Shown here: piece after piece, positions 6,323 through 9,401 of the stretch
How positions within the stretch are numbered: the stretch's first letter is position 1
Layout of the letters: each line of letters begins with the position of its first letter
NCBI GenBank assembly: GCA_009835515.1
Contig: VXXH01000259.1
Location: 1 to 9,401, forward strand
Source of the DNA: Candidatus Poribacteria bacterium
GTDB lineage: Bacteria > Poribacteria > WGA-4E > WGA-3G
Direction of reading: 5' to 3'
Length of the DNA: 9,401 nucleotides
Made by a program: the position numbers and the translations under genes
Notes under the pieces: model-generated
What the model was told of the DNA's origin: nothing
Seen by the model: only the letters and a program-made list of their open reading frames with translations
The model's database searches: none

Positions 6323-7035
6323 TGCTGAAGATTCCTTGTCTTGCGTATCGTTGGCAAGTGCCACCAAGGCACGTACGGATGCTCGTGATGCTCCCAATGG
6401 TAACCGAAATGGTAACAGGTGATAAACGACCAAAGTGTCGAATACGCATTACTTCGCGCTCGGTGTGGGTTGTCATATCCACCCTCCGGTAGGCGATGCG
6501 GCAGATATGTCCCAAAATAAAACAGTTGCAACGTGCTAAGCAGTGCTGGAGAAACCCAAAACAGAATTAGGTTAATAGTAGGAATCATCAAAACATATTC
6601 CATCATCTGAAATACAATCGCCATTCCGATGATCTGCCACCAACTGAGGTATTCTCTCATAAAACGAAAATACCACTCCAAGAAACCGCTATGTTTGCCA
6701 TCATGAAAGTCAGGGTCTGCAGCACTTGCCGGTGTTCGGTGGTGTGTCCAGTGCTTATCTAACAATTTGCGATATGAAAACAACGCGTATAGCCTAACAG
6801 CGATTGCACCAATTACGTTGTTGATTCGTGGATGTGCTGGACACACTGATCCGTGCATTGCGTCGTGTGCTGTGATAAACAGACCTGTATAGAGAAACGT
6901 CTGGCAAAGTATCCCAACAGGTATCAGCACAATGTTGATGAGCGCAACATCAAGCGTGAGTAAAAGTGTGAGGCTCAATCCCCACACGCCGACGATGGTT
7001 ATCGCAATGAATAGACCTTTGTTTGTTGTTTTCAT
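6319..7035 (-). CDS. crtW: CrtW-type carotenoid 4-ketolase (beta-carotene ketolase)
   Basis: This 238-residue integral membrane di-iron oxygenase oxidises C-4 of the beta-ionone ring to a ketone. The histidine clusters of the membrane fatty acid desaturase/CrtW superfamily are present: HDAMH at 57-61, HWTHH at 95-99 and HWEHHEHP at 213-220, the last typical of CrtW. FGTYLPHR (174-181) and PWWHLP (223-228) also fit CrtW. Hydrophobic helices surround these motifs (about 8-28, 31-55, 132-175). Length is normal for the family. The ATG at 7035 lies 4 bases after the cruF-like stop with no strong ribosome binding site, so translation probably depends on coupling. The stop TGA overlaps the next ATG. 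In context it would ketolate the cyclic end of a monocyclic carotenoid made by the neighbours. It could also act on hydroxylated rings, which the sequence cannot tell. Confidence 0.9.
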   Translation of the reverse strand: MKTTNKGLFIAITIVGVWGLSLTLLLTLDVALINIVLIPVGILCQTFLYTGLFITAHDAMHGSVCPAHPRINNVIGAIAVRLYALFSYRKLLDKHWTHHRTPASAADPDFHDGKHSGFLEWYFRFMREYLSWWQIIGMAIVFQMMEYVLMIPTINLILFWVSPALLSTLQLFYFGTYLPHRLPEGGYDNPHRARSNAYSTLWSFITCYHFGYHWEHHEHPYVPWWHLPTIRKTRNLQQ

Positions 7036-7039
7036 ATTT

Positions 7040-7696
7040 TTAACTTTTCAAGACCACGAGTCCGAAATAAGCCAGTTGTGCGAAATAGAAGTGAATCGTA
7101 ATCCGCGGGAACGGTCGGCGAAATACGCCAGTTTGTAAACCGATTGTCGCAAAGATAAAACTCAATCCGAACCACATCAGATAGTTTTGTAAAGGAATAT
7201 GGTCGTTCATCCACGTCCAATAATCCAATTTCACTGCTGCCGGTTCCAGCAGCAGATCAAAACAGACCATCAACAACGCCACCAAAAACGCTATTTTGAA
7301 ACGACTTTCGGCTAAAGATTTCGGTGCAATTTTCTGAACAACAGCGGTTGAGGCGATAAGCATCACAAACCAAGCACACCCGATACTAATTGGCACACCG
7401 CCAATTGATGGACCCAACGTTTGCCCGTACACGTACGCACCGAAAACCACCCCAGTCCGAACACCGAGCCATTCAACCCCAAAACTCCCGACAATAACGC
7501 TTATGCTCACTATGGCGAATTTTGACCTTTCAGACGTCGGATATATCCGCCAACACTCCCAAAATAGCCATAGTGCTAAGCCGAACATGATTGGCGAAGC
7601 GAGGACTCGCATGGTCCCTTGGAGCACACTGAGTATATGCCATAACCCACCCGTACCTAAAAGTAGATAAAGCACCCCGATCTTTAGTTTGTTCAC
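7040..7696 (-). CDS. cruF: CruF-like carotenoid 1,2-hydratase
   Basis: This 218-residue, strongly hydrophobic protein has about six or seven membrane segments. It belongs to the carotenoid biosynthesis family (DUF422) that includes CruF of cyanobacteria and Deinococcus and the archaeal bisanhydrobacterioruberin hydratase. Recognisable stretches are EWLGVRTG at 75-82, GAYVYG at 86-91, FDLLLEPAA at 146-154 followed by YWTW at 159-162, and NYLMWF at 171-176. Members add water across the 1,2 double bond of an acyclic psi end, creating the tertiary hydroxyl that the glycosyltransferase then uses. The start is GTG at 7696, directly after the TAA of the upstream glycosyltransferase gene, with AGGTGA 8 bases upstream inside that gene. 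The crtW gene follows after 4 bases. Function is inferred from family and context; regiochemistry is not certain. Confidence 0.82.
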   Translation of the reverse strand: MNKLKIGVLYLLLGTGGLWHILSVLQGTMRVLASPIMFGLALWLFWECWRIYPTSERSKFAIVSISVIVGSFGVEWLGVRTGVVFGAYVYGQTLGPSIGGVPISIGCAWFVMLIASTAVVQKIAPKSLAESRFKIAFLVALLMVCFDLLLEPAAVKLDYWTWMNDHIPLQNYLMWFGLSFIFATIGLQTGVFRRPFPRITIHFYFAQLAYFGLVVLKS

Positions 7697-8818
7697 TTAT
7701 TCGTTCACCTGCAGATTAATCTGTCGTCCCTTCCACTGCAAGCGACCGCGTCTGACTTGGAAGAATGAATTAATACCAATCAATAAGGTCAATAAGATGC
7801 CAAACGGATGCAAAATCACGCTCGTAAAGAAGGGATGCCTATATTTAAGTGCGAGCACCATCCGCATGGCGATGTTCATAACGATCGCGACGATTGATAG
7901 TTCTCTAAGCGACACAAACCAGACAGTGATGTAGGGCAGCACACACGTTGTAAATAGTGCCAGCATTAGCGTAAAGAACGGTATCGTTTTGTAGTGTACC
8001 AGCCCAAAGAGGTTTTTGGAAAATCCGTTCCATACCTCACTGAACGAATGATACATCCTGCAAGACACCACACCAGTGCCCGCCAATGTCAAGATTCTGA
8101 TACCACTCTTCTTTGCCAATCGGCTTAGTTCAACGTCCTCAACAATCTGATTTGATACCGCCTGATGTCCACCGATCCGTTGATATGCATCGCGCGTGAA
8201 GGCGATCCAGAGACCGCTCGCAGCGGCAAGCGATGGAAAACGACTGAAATATGTCAACCATAACGGAAGCCCGGCGTAAACGAACATATCCACTGCCGGC
8301 ACGACGAGTTTTTCTGTCAAGCTCCCCGTCACCTTCTCAGGAAACGCCGAGAGGAACCCAAGCTCCAACTTCTGCATGTAGGCAACAGTATTCGCAATCG
8401 CGTTCGGCGCGGGACGGTTATCGGCATCCGTGAAAATCAGTATCTCTCCATTTGCATACTGGCTCAGTTGATGGCACGCCCAGTTTTTCCCTAACCATCC
8501 AGCAGGTAAAGATTTGCCTCGGAGGGCCTGAACTTCAGGATGCTGTTCGCCGAATTTTTCAATAATTGTGCCCGTCTGATCAGTAGACTGGTCATCAAGG
8601 ACAAGAATCTCAAAGTTATCGTAGTTTTGAGACTGGAATCCTTCAATACAAGCACTGATGTTGGCTGCCTCGTTCCGAGCCGGAATCAACACCGAGACAC
8701 GCGGACATTTCTGGAGGCTGATGGATTTCTTCAGCATCGGTGCAGTCGCAGCATTAAACAACGCGACTGCCAAAACAACTGCTAACAGCACTATGGAAAT
8801 AAGCATCAGTATAAACAA
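7697..8818 (-). CDS. cruC: CruC-like carotenoid glycosyltransferase (family 2)
   Basis: This 373-residue membrane glycosyltransferase has an N-terminal hydrophobic segment (about 3-26). The GT-A catalytic domain shows SVLIPARNE at 42-50, VLDDQSTDQT at 73-82, the metal-binding D-A-D at 131-133, and the catalytic E-D at 227-228. W-x-G-F-S-K-N-L-F (263-271) is in the position of the usual QxxRW region. C-terminal hydrophobic segments follow from about 280. LPAGWLGKNWACH (104-116) is typical of the CruC/CrtQ-like branch that glycosylates carotenoids. In context it would transfer a sugar from a nucleotide donor to the 1-hydroxyl created by the CruF-like hydratase. The start is uncertain: TTG at 8818 has AAAGG about 11 bases upstream, while ATG at 8806 has no such site, so TTG is preferred. 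The stop TAA abuts the next start. A hopanoid or lipid glycosyltransferase would be the alternative, less likely beside cruF and crtW. Confidence 0.8.
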   Translation of the reverse strand: MFILMLISIVLLAVVLAVALFNAATAPMLKKSISLQKCPRVSVLIPARNEAANISACIEGFQSQNYDNFEILVLDDQSTDQTGTIIEKFGEQHPEVQALRGKSLPAGWLGKNWACHQLSQYANGEILIFTDADNRPAPNAIANTVAYMQKLELGFLSAFPEKVTGSLTEKLVVPAVDMFVYAGLPLWLTYFSRFPSLAAASGLWIAFTRDAYQRIGGHQAVSNQIVEDVELSRLAKKSGIRILTLAGTGVVSCRMYHSFSEVWNGFSKNLFGLVHYKTIPFFTLMLALFTTCVLPYITVWFVSLRELSIVAIVMNIAMRMVLALKYRHPFFTSVILHPFGILLTLLIGINSFFQVRRGRLQWKGRQINLQVNE

Positions 8819-8833
8819 GGCAGTACCGACCTT

Positions 8834-9401
8834 TCAGCGCAATAGATTTTGCCCCACTTCTTGACGAAGGATCTTTGAAGCAAGGTCGTCTAACAATGCG
8901 GTTTCAGTCTCTTCGAGCCAATCCATCCTACCAAATGTGCCTGCTTCAAACGAGTGGATCTCTCCGAACAAAAAGAATACACTCGGACGTTTTTCACCGA
9001 GGAACTCGGTCCGAATTGCTAACGGCAACACAGTGACCGGTTTACCATATTTCTCTAAAATCCACTCAACACCGCGCTTGTAGCCAAGCGGACGCGTATG
9101 CCACGGCAATAGTTGTCCCTGCGGAAAAACAGAGACGAGCGACATTTTTCGGTTCAGTAGTTCCACGGTGTATTCAAGTGACGCTATGATACCGCGCCGA
9201 TTTTCGGGTTCAATTGAATAAGCCCCTATTTTCCTGAAGAATTTATATTTTGATAGCTGCGTTTCTAACATCATCAGGTAGGCAGTCCGGTGAAATATCC
9301 GTTTGTTGAGTAAGTAAACAAAGAACCCATCCCACCATGTGCTGTGGTTCGGCAATAACAACAGCGGCAGGTGGTCAGGTATTTCCGGCAATTCCCCCAA
9401 C
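8834..9401 (-). CDS. PlsC-family acyltransferase, CruD-like (partial, 5' end off the window)
   Basis: The visible part is 189 residues long, and the reading frame continues past the right edge. A TTG at 9400 is only the first possible codon in the window, not a credible start. The glycerophospholipid acyltransferase motifs are present: NHSTWWD (block 1, H-x4-D, catalytic) about 18 residues in, VFPQG (block 3, usually FPEG) about 74 residues later, and PLAIR (block 4). These enzymes move a fatty acyl group from acyl-CoA or acyl-ACP to a hydroxyl. Next to a CruC-like glycosyltransferase the natural substrate is the sugar of a glycosyl carotenoid, as for CruD of green sulfur bacteria and the acylated glucoside in salinixanthin. 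An ordinary phospholipid acyltransferase cannot be excluded. The stop TGA is 15 bases before the TTG start of the glycosyltransferase gene, so both are in one operon. Confidence 0.78.
   Translation of the reverse strand, partial: LGELPEIPDHLPLLLLPNHSTWWDGFFVYLLNKRIFHRTAYLMMLETQLSKYKFFRKIGAYSIEPENRRGIIASLEYTVELLNRKMSLVSVFPQGQLLPWHTRPLGYKRGVEWILEKYGKPVTVLPLAIRTEFLGEKRPSVFFLFGEIHSFEAGTFGRMDWLEETETALLDDLASKILRQEVGQNLLR

Larger units (their letters stand above)
5615..9401 (-). other. Ketocarotenoid glycoside ester operon
   Basis: Five genes run in one direction with gaps of 15, 0 and 4 bases and one 4-base ATGA overlap, so they are almost certainly one transcript. The promoter lies beyond the right edge. 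Read in order the set is acyltransferase, glycosyltransferase, 1,2-hydratase, 4-ketolase and polysaccharide deacetylase. The first four match the tailoring steps of a salinixanthin-like pigment. Phytoene synthase, desaturase and cyclase are not seen here. Confidence 0.75.

Noticed and set aside
6320..6433. Longer N-terminus for the deacetylase, starting at 6433
   Set aside because: It would add 37 residues read out of frame from the conserved end of crtW and bury the hydrophobic anchor. The ATGA junction at 6322 is a better start.
7040..9401. A bacterioruberin (C50 carotenoid) pathway
   Set aside because: The CruF-like protein is related to the archaeal hydratase, but no lycopene elongase is seen. 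A ring ketolase together with glycosyl- and acyltransferases fits a C40 monocyclic ketocarotenoid glycoside better.

Overview
Bacterial DNA that divides into two blocks meeting tail to tail near position 5617. There is no rRNA, tRNA, CRISPR array or insertion sequence to identify the host. It must decode UGA as selenocysteine (Sec) and make ketocarotenoids. The protein style would fit a Poribacteria-like or other environmental uncultured lineage, but that is only a weak guess.

Left block (2-5618, + strand): four head-to-tail copies of one gene family, the first cut by the window edge. A naive reading splits copies 2-4 into pairs of short genes at a TGA. In each case the upstream and downstream parts are in the same frame, no other stop intervenes, and the joined protein reads ...(A/S/G)-C-U-G-(S/T)-G-K-x-L-R... 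followed by a conserved L-N-x-N-F-I-N-T-W. This is the SCUG redox signature and flank of animal selenoprotein N (SELENON). Homology to SELENON can be followed from about residue 120 to about residue 390. Eighteen bases after each TGA a perfect GAGAGC/GCTCTC hairpin with a G in its loop forms a bacterial-type SECIS element. The copies are therefore full-length bacterial SELENON-like selenoproteins of 559, 520 and 544 residues, with Sec at 267, 259 and 256. They lack the N-terminal membrane anchor and EF-hand of the animal protein and carry an additional C-terminal domain of about 110-140 residues. Copies 1-2 overlap, copies 3-4 are 1 base apart, and a 131-base gap separates the two pairs.

Right block (5615-9401, - strand, transcribed right to left): a tightly packed operon encoding a PlsC/CruD-like acyltransferase (partial), a CruC-like family 2 glycosyltransferase, a CruF-like carotenoid 1,2-hydratase, a CrtW-type carotenoid 4-ketolase and a membrane-anchored NodB-type polysaccharide deacetylase. 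Together the first four would convert a monocyclic carotene into an acylated 4-keto-carotenoid glycoside of the salinixanthin type. The early steps (crtB, crtI, cyclase) are not in the window.

The blocks converge with their stop codons sharing the bases TTAA. There is no gene-free stretch longer than 300 bases; the only sizeable gap is 2289-2419.
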